Made by a program: the position numbers and the translations under genes. The notes under the pieces were generated by a model. It saw only the letters and a program-made list of their open reading frames with translations. It ran no database searches and had not been told where the DNA came from. DNA of 64,000 nucleotides, taken from positions 49,873 through 113,872 of the forward strand of contig JBBDHG010000534.1 of assembly GCA_037951165.1 (NCBI GenBank), in the 5' to 3' direction. This stretch comes from Lophius americanus (Eukaryota > Chordata > Actinopteri > Lophiiformes > Lophiidae). Positions 51,215-61,600 of the stretch are shown here, piece after piece (within the stretch, counting starts at the first letter, position 1; each line of letters begins with the position of its first letter).

Positions 51215-52388
51215 CTATACTCCAGTCCATGAAACTCTCGTCGGCTCCAGAATCCACTAACGCCTGATAAGACAAAGTCTGGGCGGACACAATTATTTGA
51301 ACCATAGTTAGAGCTCGTGAACATTCAGAGGATATATTCCGACTCACCAGTCTCTTCATCCTTGGAGGCCCCTTTTCCTTCAATGGGCAGCGGGCTAAGA
51401 AGTGGCCCAGTTGCGCACAGTAAACGCACCGTCCCTCCCGAAAGCGACGCTGTCTCTCCTCCGGGGACAATCTGGCACGGCTGACCTGCATGTACTCCTC
51501 CGAGACAGCAGGGGGCGGAGGCGAGTACCGAGGCTGTGGAGCTCTGGAAGCAAGCTGCGAGGAAGAACCTGTGCAGAGTCGATCTCTCTCCCTCCGTCTT
51601 TCGTGAAGCCGGTTATCTATCCGTGTGACCATGGCGATAACAGAGTCCAAGTCAGCAGGAAGATCCAGAGGGGTGATCAAATCCTTTATTGTGTCCGAGA
51701 GTCCAAAAATGAAAGTGTCGCGGAGAGAGGCGGAGTTCCATCCACTGTCCGCTGCTAGGGTACGGAACTCAATGGCGTAGTCGGTAACCTGGCAACGTCC
51801 CTGTCTCAGACCGGCCAGAGCTCTTGAGGCTTCTGGACCGGGAGCGGTGTGGTCAAAAATCTTACTTAGAGTGTCAGTAAAATCATGCAGCGACTGGCAC
51901 ACCTGGGAACTCCGAGCCCACTCTGCTGTCGCCCACGCCTCTGCGCGTCCCGAGAGGTGTGAAATCATGAATGCCACCTTGGACCTTTCGGTAGGGAATG
52001 AGTGGGCTTGTAGCTCAAAATGAAGGCTACATTGAGTCAAAAAGGCCCGGCAATTACCGGAGCTTCCGGAGAACTGTTCGGGCTTGGCCAAGTTGAGACT
52101 GGTGGCATGGTAGGAATTCAGCGCCGGAGGGGAATCGGACCGTTGAGGAGCAGGTGCAGCAGCGGCCGGAGAGGAGAGGAACCGGGTATCCAAGCTACTC
52201 ACCAGCTGCTGGAACTGGGCGCTGAGGTGAGTGACCTGGGTCTCGATGGAGGTTTGAAACTCGCCATGTCTGTCGGTTAAATCCCTCACTCCTCTGTACA
52301 CCGCGGACATCTGTTCCACATGCTGGTTGATGCGCTCGCCCTGAGCGCGGAGAGCAGCATGTAGTGGGTTGGAGTCGGCTGGATCCAT
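51168..52388 (-). CDS. gag: Retrotransposon Gag with N-terminal part of protease
   Basis: The 406-residue open frame starts at an ATG 16 nt inside the 5' LTR, the first ATG after the predicted primer site. Residues about 95-275 form the capsid-type Gag region of Ty3/gypsy elements, with AKPEQFSGSSGNCRAFL near its start and FGLSDTIKDLI near its end. A basic linker (about 272-320) follows. A CCHC zinc knuckle lies at 321-334 (C-X2-C-X4-H-X4-C), the nucleic-acid-binding part that packages element RNA. The last 30 residues contain an aspartic protease active site (LVDSGADES, catalytic Asp about 379). The frame then hits TGA at 51170-51168 before the protease is complete. The second half of the protease continues in another frame, so this product would carry an incomplete protease. 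Gag would form cytoplasmic particles. Identity as chromoviral Gag is firm; activity of this copy is doubtful. Confidence 0.93.
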   Translation of the reverse strand: MDPADSNPLHAALRAQGERINQHVEQMSAVYRGVRDLTDRHGEFQTSIETQVTHLSAQFQQLVSSLDTRFLSSPAAAAPAPQRSDSPPALNSYHATSLNLAKPEQFSGSSGNCRAFLTQCSLHFELQAHSFPTERSKVAFMISHLSGRAEAWATAEWARSSQVCQSLHDFTDTLSKIFDHTAPGPEASRALAGLRQGRCQVTDYAIEFRTLAADSGWNSASLRDTFIFGLSDTIKDLITPLDLPADLDSVIAMVTRIDNRLHERRRERDRLCTGSSSQLASRAPQPRYSPPPPAVSEEYMQVSRARLSPEERQRRFREGRCVYCAQLGHFLARCPLKEKGPPRMKRLVSRNISSECSRALTMVQIIVSAQTLSYQALVDSGADESFMDWSIAKRLGLEVSSGGQCS

Positions 52389-52392
52389 TATG

Positions 52393-52403
52393 GCCAGATC
52401 GTA
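52393..52403 (-). other. Putative self-priming primer-binding site
   Basis: Starting one base after the 5' LTR, the minus strand reads TACGATCTGGC. Bases 52402-52393 are perfectly complementary to the LTR segment 52596-52605, leaving an RNA loop of about 190 nt. A tRNA-type site would begin with TGG (pairing to the tRNA CCA end) within a few bases of the LTR. The first TGG here is inside the self-complementary stretch, 7 bases in. The gag ATG follows 4 bases after the site. Confidence 0.6.
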
Positions 52404-52595
52404 ATGTCAAGCTGGCACCACAATTAGGATCCAAAAGCACGACTAATACAACGTCTGGTGAATAAACTCTTTACTCGTAAGGTCAGGCAAACAATAACCG
52501 AGGAAGCAGGCAAAAATACAAGGTTTCTTACAAGCAGAGATCAGAACCATGGAACACTAGGAATTACGCTGGATAGGTTGGCACAATGGAACAAC

Positions 52596-52605
52596 ACGAT
52601 CTGGC
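52596..52605 (-). other. Putative self-primer at the predicted transcript 5' end
   Basis: The minus strand reads GCCAGATCGT here, about 30 bp below the TATA-like box and so at or near the predicted RNA 5' end. It is the exact reverse complement of the primer-binding sequence at 52393-52402, and one further G:U pair is possible (52595 with 52403). In Tf1 of fission yeast the first 11 nt of the transcript pair with a site just downstream of the 5' LTR and prime reverse transcription. The same role is inferred here. Confidence 0.6.
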
Positions 52606-52627
52606 ACAGGTGGGAAGGTGAGCACAG

Positions 52628-52635
52628 CTTAAATA
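52628..52635 (-). promoter_or_regulatory. TATA-like box of the 5' LTR
   Basis: The minus strand reads TATTTAAG, the only clear TATA-like motif in the LTR. Its upstream edge is 30 bp from 52605, where the putative self-primer sequence begins. That spacing suits an RNA polymerase II start at about 52605, defining the start of R. The same motif is at 47888-47895 in the 3' LTR. Confidence 0.6.
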
Positions 52636-52736
52636 CACTGAGGCAGAGTCTTAACAGGACGCAGGTTTTAACAATCAAGGGGTGGAGAAGCAATCAGGAA
52701 ACCACATGACAACAAACCTAATTACAAGGCATGACA

Positions 52737-52741
52737 AAATC
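52737..52741. repeat. Target site duplication, right copy (AAATC)
   Basis: AAATC directly follows the LTR end TGACA. Removing the element and one copy leaves a normal satellite monomer reading AAAGCAAATC then GTATTATATC, as found for example at 9504-9523. Confidence 0.93.
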
Positions 52742-54149
52742 GTATTATATCTACCTTGAAACCTGCTTCTAAGTGCTTTTGGAGCAAATTGACAGTTGTT
52801 TGTAAAAAAATTTACCTCAGAGAGATAAGGCCAAAATTACAAAGTTTATGATTTCAGCTAAAAAACTTAAAGTTGGTAATAGCCTTGTATTCCTTCATAT
52901 TAAAGCAAATCTTATTATATCTAGCTTGAAACCTGCTTCTAAGTGCTTTTGGAGCAAAATTACCGATATTTGCAAAAATAGGCTTACCTTAGCGAGACAA
53001 GGCCAAAAATAAAGAGTATTTGATATCAGCTACAAAAATGAAAGTTAGTAATAACCTTGTATTCCTTCATATTAAAGCAAATCTTATTATATTTAGCTTG
53101 AAACCTGCTTCTAAATGCTTTTGGAGCAAATTGACAGTTGTTTGTAAAAACACTTACCTCAGAGAGACAACGCCAAAATTACAAAGTTTATGATTTCAGC
53201 TAAAAAAAGGAAAATTAATAAGAACCTTGTATTCCTTCATATTAAAGCAAATCTGAATAAATGTAGCTTTAAACCTGCTTCTAAGTGCTTTTGGAGCAAA
53301 ATGACAGATGTTTGCAAAAACAAACTTACCTCAGAGAGACAATGCCAAAATTACAAAGTTTATGATTTCAGCTAAAAAAATGTAAGTTAGTAATAACGTT
53401 GTATTCCTTCATATTAAAGCAAATCGTATTATATCTAGCTTGAAACCTGCTTCTAAGTGCTTTTGGAGCAAAATTACCGATATTTGCAAAAATAGGCTTA
53501 CCTCAGCGAGACAAGGCCAAAAATAAAGAGCATGTGATTTCAGCTAAAAAAAATGAAAGCTAGTGAAAACCTTATTTTCCTTCAATTTAAAGCAAATCTG
53601 ATTAAATCTAGCTTGAAACCTGCTTCTAAGTGCTTTTGGAGCAAAATGACAGATGTCTGCAAAAACAGACTTACCTCAGAGAGACAAGGCCAAAATTACA
53701 AAGTTTATGATTTCAACTAAAAAAATGAAAGTTAGTAATAACCTTGTATTCCTTCATATTAAAGCAAATCTTATTATATCTAGCTTGAAACCTGCTTCTA
53801 AGTGCTTTTGGAGCTAATTGACAGTTGTTTGCAAAAACAGACTTACCTCGGAGAGATAAGGCGAAAATTACAATGTTTATGATTTCAGCTAAAAAGATTA
53901 AAGTTGGTAATAACCTTGTATTCCTTCATATTGAAGCAAATCTTATTATATCTAGCTTGAAACCTTCTTCTAAGTGCTTTTGGAGCAAATTGACAGTTGT
54001 TTGTAAAAACACTTACCTCAGAGAGATAAGGCCAAAATTACAAAGTTTATGATTTCAGCTAAAAAAAAAAGTTGGCAATAACCTTGTATTCCTTCATATT
54101 GAAGCAAATATTATTATACCTAGCTTGAAACCTGTTTCTAAGTGCTTTT

Positions 54150-57100
54150 GGAACAAATTGACACATTTTTGCAAAAACAGACTTACCTCATAGAGACAAG
54201 GCCAAAAGTACAAAGTTTATGATTTCAGCTAATAAAATGAAAGTTAGTAATAACGTTGTATTACTTCATATTAAAGCAAATCTTATTATATCTAGCTTGA
54301 AACCTGCTTCTAAGTGCTTTTGGAGCAAAATTACCGATATATGCAAAAATAGGCTTACCTCAGCGAGACAAAGCAAAAAATAAAGAACATGTGATTTCAG
54401 CTAAAAAAATGAAAGTTAGTAAAAACCTTATTTTCCTTCAATTTTGAGCAAATCTATTTGTATCTAGCTTGAAACCTGCTTCTAAGTGCTTTTGGAGCAA
54501 ATTGACATATGTTTGCAAAAACAGACTTACCTCAGAGAGACGAGGCCAAAATTACAAAGTTTATGATTTCAGCTAAAAAAATGAAAGTTAGTATTAACGT
54601 TGTATTCCTTCATATTAAGACAAATCTTATTATATCTAGCTTGAAACCTGCTTCTAAGTGCTTTTGGAGCAAAATGACAGATGTTTGCCAAAATAGACTT
54701 ACCTCAGAGAGATAAGGCCAAAATTACAAAGTTTATGATTTCAGCTAAAAAAAAAAGTTGGCAATAACCTTGTATTCCTTCATATTGAAGCAAATATTAT
54801 TATACCTAGCTTGAAACCTGCTTCTAAGTGCTTTTGGAGCAAAATGACAGATGTTTGCCAAAATAGACTTACCTCAAAGAGACAAGGCCAAAAATAAAGA
54901 GTATGTGATTTCAGCTAAAAAAATTAAAGTTGGTAATAAGCTTGTATTCCTTCATATTGAAGCAAATCTTATTATATCTAGCTTGAAACCTGTTTCTAAG
55001 TGCTTTTGGAGCAAATTGAAAAATGTTAGCAAAAACAGACTTACCTCAAAGAGACAAGGCCAAAAATAAGGAGCATGTGATTTCAGCTAAAAAAATGAAA
55101 GTTGGTAAAAAACCTTATTTTCCTTCAATTTAAAGCAAATCTGATTATATCTAGCTTGAAACCTGATTCTAAGTGCTTTTGGAGCAAATTGACACATGTT
55201 TGCAAAAACAGACTTACCTCAGAGAGACAAGGCCAAAATTACAAAGTTTATGATTTCAACTAAAAAAATGAAAGTTAGTATATACCCTGTCTGAATTCAA
55301 TTTAAAGCAAATCTGATTATATCTAGCTTGAAACCTGGTTCTAAGTGCTTTTGGAACAAATTGACACATTTTTGCAAAAACAGACTTACCTCATAGAGAC
55401 AAGGCCAAAAGTACAAAGTTTATGATTTCAGCTAATAAAATGAAAGTTAGTAATAACGTTGTATTACTTCATATTAAAGCAAATCTTATTATATCTAGCT
55501 TGAAACCTGCTTCTAAGTGCTTTTGGAGCAAAATTACCGATATATGCAAAAATAGGCTTACCTCAGCGAGACAAAGCAAAAAATAAAGAACATGTGATTT
55601 CAGCTAAAAAAATGAAAGTTAGTAAAAACCTTATTTTCCTTCAATTTTGAGCAAATCTATTTGTATCTAGCTTGAAACCTGCTTCTAAGTGCTTTTGGAG
55701 CAAATTGACATATGTTTGCAAAAACAGACTTACCTCAGAGAGACGAGGCCAAAATTACAAAGTTTATGATTTCAGCTAAAAAAATGAAAGTTAGTATTAA
55801 CGTTGTATTCCTTCATATTAAGACAAATCTTATTATATCTAGCTTGAAACCTGCTTCTAAGTGCTTTTGGAGCAAAATGACAGATGTTTGCCAAAATAGA
55901 CTTACCTCAGAGAGATAAGGCCAAAATTACAAAGTTTATGATTTCAGCTAAAAAAAAAAGTTGGCAATAACCTTGTATTCCTTCATATTGAAGCAAATAT
56001 TATTATACCTAGCTTGAAACCTGCTTCTAAGTGCTTTTGGAGCAAAATGACAGATGTTTGCCAAAATAGACTTACCTCAAAGAGACAAGGCCAAAAATAA
56101 AGAGTATGTGATTTCAGCTAAAAAAATTAAAGTTGGTAATAAGCTTGTATTCCTTCATATTGAAGCAAATCTTATTATATCTAGCTTGAAACCTGTTTCT
56201 AAGTGCTTTTGGAGCAAATTGAAAAATGTTAGCAAAAACAGACTTACCTCAAAGAGACAAGGCCAAAAATAAGGAGCATGTGATTTCAGCTAAAAAAATG
56301 AAAGTTGGTAAAAAACCTTATTTTCCTTCAATTTAAAGCAAATCTGATTATATCTAGCTTGACACCTGATTCTAAGTGCTTTTGGAGCAAATTGACACAT
56401 GTTTGCAAAAACAGACTTACCTCAGAGAGACAAGGCCAAAATTACAAAGTTTATGATTTCAACTAAAAAAATGAAAGTTAGTATATACCCTGTCTGAATT
56501 CAATTTAAAGCAAATCTGATTATATCTAGCTTGAAACCTGGTTCTAAGTGCTTTTGGAACAAATTGACACATTTTTGCAAAAACAGACTTACCTCATAGA
56601 GACAAGGCCAAAAGTACAAAGTTTATGATTTCAGCTAATAAAATGAAAGTTAGTAATAACGTTGTATTACTTCATATTAAAGCAAATCTTATTATATCTA
56701 GCTTGAAACCTGCTTCTAAGTGCTTTTGGAGCAAAATTACCGATATATGCAAAAATAGGCTTACCTCAGCGAGACAAAGCAAAAAATAAAGAACATGTGA
56801 TTTCAGCTAAAAAAATGAAAGTTAGTAAAAACCTTATTTTCCTTCAATTTTGAGCAAATCTATTTGTATCTAGCTTGAAACCTGCTTCTAAGTGCTTTTG
56901 GAGCAAATTGACACATGTTTGCAAAAACAGACTTACCTCAGAGAGACAAGGCCAAAATTACAAAGTTTATGATTTCAACTAAAAAAATGAAAGTTAGTAT
57001 ATACCCTGTCTGAATTCAATTTAAAGCAAATCTGATTATATCTAGCTTGAAACCTGGTTCTAAGTGCTTTTGGAACAAATTGACACATTTTTGCAAAAAC

Positions 57101-57420
57101 AGACTTACCTCATAGAGACAAGGCCAAAAGTACAAAGTTTATGATTTCAGCTAATAAAATGAAAGTTAGTAATAACGTTGTATTACTTCATATTAAAGCA
57201 AATCTTATTATATCTAGCTTGAAACCTGCTTCTAAGTGCTTTTGGAGCAAAATTACCGATATATGCAAAAATAGGCTTACCTCAGCGAGACAAAGCAAAA
57301 AATAAAGAACATGTGATTTCAGCTAAAAAAATGAAAGTTAGTAAAAACCTTATTTTCCTTCAATTTTGAGCAAATCTATTTGTATCTAGCTTGAAACCTG
57401 CTTCTAAGTGCTTTTGGAGC
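54150..57420 (+). repeat. Tandem duplication of a 1203-bp (7-monomer) block plus a partial third copy
   Basis: About 54150-55352 recurs at 55353-56555 with offset 1203 bp, and a shorter copy follows to about 57420. Markers are GCAAATCTATTTGTATC, ATATACCCTGTCTGAATTC, GAAAAATGTTAGC and the GCTAAAAAAAAAAGTTGGC junction. Confidence 0.75.
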
Positions 57421-58694
57421 AAATTGACATATGTTTGCAAAAAAAGACTTACCTCAGAGAGACGAGGCCAAAATTACAAAGTTTATGGTTTCAACTAAAA
57501 AAATGAAAGCTAGTATAAACCCTGTTTGCATTCAATTTAAAGCAAATCTTATTGTATCTAGCTTGGAACCTGCTTCTAAGTGCTTTTGGAGCAAATTGAC
57601 ATATGTTTGCAAAAACAGACTTACCTCAGAGAGATAAGGCCAAAATTACAAAGTTTATGATTTCAGCTAAAAAAATTAAAGTTGGTAATAACCTTGTATT
57701 CCTTCATATTGAAGCAAATCTTATTATATCTAGCTTGAAACCTGCTTCTAAGTGCTTTTGGGACAAATTGACACATGATTGCAAAAACAGACTTACCTCA
57801 TAGAGACAAGGCCAAATGTACAAAGTTTATGATTTCAGCTAAACAAATGAAAGTTAGTAATAACGTTGTATTACTTCATATTAAAGCAAATCTTATTATA
57901 TCTAGCTTGAAACCTGCTTCTAAGTGCTTTTGGAGCAAATTGACAGTTGTTTGTAAAAACACTTACCTCAGAGAGACAACGCCAAAATTACAAAGTTTAT
58001 GATTTCAGCTAAAAAAATTAAAGTTAGTTAAAACCTTGTATTCCTTCATATTAAAGCAAATCTTATTATATCTAGCTTGAGACCTGCTTCTAAGTGCTTT
58101 TGGAGCAAATTGACAGTTGTTTGTAAAAACACTTACCTCAGAGAGACAAGGCCAAAATTACAAAGTTTATGGTTTCAACTAAAAAAATGAAAGTTAGTAT
58201 AAACCCTTTTTGCATTCAATTTAAATCAAATCTTATTGTATCTAGCTTGAAACCTGCTTCTAAGTACTTTTGGAACAAATTGACACATGTTTGCAAAAAC
58301 AGACTTACCTCAGAGAGATAAGGCCAAAAGTACAAAGTTTATGATTTCAGCTAAAAAAATGAAAGTTAGTAATAACGTTGTATTTTCTCATATTAAAGCA
58401 AATCTTATTATATCTAGCTTGAAACCTGCTTCTAAGTGCTTTTGGAGCAAATTGACAGTTGTTTATAAAAACACTTACCTCAGAGAGATAAGGCCAAAAT
58501 TACAAAGTTTATGATTTCAGCTAAAAAAATTAAAGTTGGCAATAACCTTGTATTCCTTCATATTGAAGCAAATCTTATTATATCTAGCTTGAAACCTGTT
58601 TCTAAGTGCTTTTGGAACAAATTGACACATGTTTGCAAAAACAGACTTACCTCATAGAGACAAGTCCAAAAGTACAAAGTTTATGATTTCAGCT

Positions 58695-61600
58695 AATAAA
58701 ATGAAAGTTAGTAATAACGTTGTATTACTTCATATTAAAGCAAATCTTATTATATCTAGCTTGAAACCTGCTTCTAAGTGCTTTTGGAGCAAATTGACAC
58801 ATGTTTGCAAAAACAGACTTACCTCAGAGAGACGAGGCCAAAATTACAAAGTTTATGATTTCAGCTAAAAAAATGAAAGTTAGTAATAACGTTGTATTCC
58901 TTCATATTAAAGCAAATCTTATTATACTTAGCTTGAAACCTGCTTCTAAGTGCTTTTGGAGCAAAATTACCGATATATGCAAAAATAGGCTTACCTCAGC
59001 GAGACAAAGCAAAAAATAAAGAACATGTGATTTCAGCTAAAAAAAACGAAAGTTAGTAAAAACCTTATTTTCCTTCAATTTTGAGCAAATCTTATTGTAT
59101 CTAGCTTGAAACCTGCTTCTAAGTGATTTTGGAGCAAATTGACATATGTTTGCAAAAACAGACTTACCTCAGAGAGACGAGGCCAAAATTACAAAGTTTA
59201 TGGTTTCAATCAAAAAAATGAAAGTTAGTATAAACCCTTTTTGCATTCAATTTAAATCAAATCTTATTGTATCTAGCTTGAAACCTGCTTCTAAGTACTT
59301 TTGGAACAAATTGACACATGTTTGCAAAAACAGACTTACCTCAGAGAGATAAGGCCAAAAGTACAAAGTTTATGATTTCAGCTAAAAAAATGAAAGTTAG
59401 TAATAACGTTGTATTTTCTCATATTAAAGCAAATCTTATTATATCTAGCTTGAAACCTGCTTCTAAGTGCTTTTGGAGCAAATTGACAGTTGTTTGTAAA
59501 AACACTTACCTCAGAGAGATAAGGCCAAAATTACAAAGTTTATGATTTCAGCTAAAAAAATTAAAGTTGGCAATAACCTTGTATTCCTTCATATTGAAGC
59601 AAATCTTATTATATCTAGCTTGAAACCTGTTTCTAAGTGCTTTTGGAACAAATTGACACATGTTTGCAAAAACAGACTTACCTCATAGAGACAAGTCCAA
59701 AAGTACAAAGTTTATGATTTCAGCTAATAAAATGAAAGTTAGTAATAACGTTGTATTACTTCATATTAAAGCAAATCTTATTATATCTAGCTTGAAACCT
59801 GCTTCTAAGTGCTTTTGGAGCAAATTGACACATGTTTGCAAAAACAGACTTACCTCAGAGAGACGAGGACAAAATTACAAAGTTTATGATTTCAGCTAAA
59901 AAAATGAAAGTTAGTAATAACGTTGTATTCCTTCATATTAAAGCAAATCTTATTATACTTAGCTTGAAACCTGCTTCTAAGTGCTTTTGGAGCAAAATTA
60001 CCGATATATGCAAAAATAGGCTTACCTCAGCGAGACAAAGCAAAAAATAAAGAACATGTGATTTCAGCTAAAAAAATGAAAGTTAGTAAAAACCTTGTAT
60101 TCCTTCATATTGAAGCAAATCTTATTATATCTAGCTTGAAACCTGCTTCTAAGTGCTTTTGGGACAAATTGACACATGATTGCAAAAACAGACTTACCTC
60201 ATAGAGACAAGGCCAAATGTACAAAGTTTATGATTTCAGCTAAAAAAATGAAAGTTAGTAATAACGTTGTATTACTTCATATTAAAGCAAATCTTATTAT
60301 ATCTAGCTTGAAACCTGCTTCTAAGTGCTTTTGGAGCAAATTGACATATGTTTGCAAAAACAGACTTACCTCAGAGAGACGGGGCCAAAATTACAAAGTT
60401 TATGGTTTCAATCAAAAAAATGAAAGTTAGTATAAACCCTGTTTGCATTCAATTTAAAGCAAATCTTAATGTATCTAGCTTGAAACCTGCTTCTAATTGC
60501 TTTTGGAGCAAATTGACAGTTGTTTGCAAAAACAGACTTACCTCAGAGGGACAAGGCCAAAAGTACAAAGTTTATGATTTCAGCTAAAAATAAAAGTTAG
60601 TAATAACGTTGTATTACTTCATATTAAAGCAAATCTTATTATATCTAGCTTGAAACCTGCTTCTAAGTGCTTTTGGAGCAAATTGACAGTTGTTTGTAAA
60701 AACACTTACCTCAGAGAGACAACGCCAAAATTTCAAAGTTTATGATTTCAGCTAAAAAAATTAAAGTTAGTAAAAACCTTGTATTCCTTCATATTAAAGC
60801 AAATCTTATTCAATCTAGCTTGAAACCTGCTTCTAAGTGCTTTTGGAGCAAATTGACAGTTGTTTGTAAAAACACTTACCTCAGAGAGACAATGCCAAAA
60901 TTACAAAGTTTATGGTTTCAACTAAAAAAATGAAAGTTAGTATAAACCCTGTTTGCATTCAATTTAAAGCAAATCTTATTGTATCTAGCTTGAAACCTGC
61001 TTCTAAGTACTTTTGGAACAAATTGACACATGTTTGCAAAAACAGACTTACCTCAGAGAGACAAGGCCAAAAGTACAAAGTTTATGATTTTAGCTAAAAA
61101 AATGAAAGTTAGTAATAACGTTGTATTCCTTCATATTAAAGCAAATCTTATTATATCTAGCTTGAAACCTGCTTCTAAGTGCTTTTGGACCAAAATGACA
61201 GATGTTTGCCAAAATAGACTTACCTCAAAGAGACAAGGCCAAAAATAAAGAGTATGTGATATCAGCTAAAAAAATGAAAGTTAATAATAACCTTGTATTC
61301 CTTCATATTAAAGCAAATCTTATTATATCTAGCTTGAAACCTGCTTCTAAGTGCTTTTGGAGCAAAATGACAGATGTTTGCCAAAATAGACTTACCTCAG
61401 CTAGACAAGGCCAAAAATAAAGAGCATGTGATTTCAGCTAATAAAATGAAAGTTAGTAATAACGTTGTATTACTTCATATTAAAGCAAATCTTATTATAT
61501 CTAGCTTGAAACCTGCTTCTAAGTGCTTTTGGAGCAAATTGACACATGTTTGCAAAAACAGACTTACCTCAGAGAGACGAGGCCAAAATTACAAAGTTTA

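Larger units (their letters stand above)
47665..52736 (-). mobile_element. Ty3/gypsy chromovirus LTR retrotransposon (Tf1/sushi-like)
   Basis: A complete 5072-bp element lies on the minus strand. It is bounded by two 332-bp LTRs that begin TGTCA and end TGACA, and flanked by the 5-bp duplication AAATC. Domain order on the minus strand is gag capsid, CCHC knuckle, protease, reverse transcriptase, RNase H, integrase and chromodomain. Integrase after RNase H defines Ty3/gypsy (Metaviridae), and the C-terminal chromodomain defines chromoviruses. The leader is only 16 nt and contains a self-complementary primer site rather than a tRNA site, pointing to the Tf1/sushi group. The coding region is broken twice (frame change in protease, TGA in integrase), so this copy is unlikely to be autonomous. 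The LTRs differ at 2 of 332 positions, so insertion was recent. Its GC content is visibly far above that of the satellite around it. Confidence 0.97.
52405..52736 (-). repeat. 5' LTR of the retrotransposon
   Basis: 332-bp direct repeat of 47665-47996, offset 4740 bp, ending in the short inverted repeats TGTCA/TGACA. It is the 5' LTR because the element reads on the minus strand. It holds a TATA-like box at 52628-52635 and a predicted transcript start near 52605. A variant poly(A) hexamer AGTAAA lies on the minus strand at 52470-52475; no AATAAA is seen on that strand. It differs from the other LTR at 52434 (A against C at 47694) and 52578 (T against G at 47838), plus strand. Confidence 0.95.

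Noticed and set aside
48987..52280. Several open frames of 60-120 codons on the plus strand and in other minus frames across gag-pol
   Set aside because: They overlap the well-supported gag and pol frames and show no domain motifs; they are shadows of the GC-richer coding sequence.
52385..52404. tRNA primer-binding site
   Set aside because: No TGG directly follows the LTR. The leader matches the LTR 5' RNA region instead, which favours self-priming.
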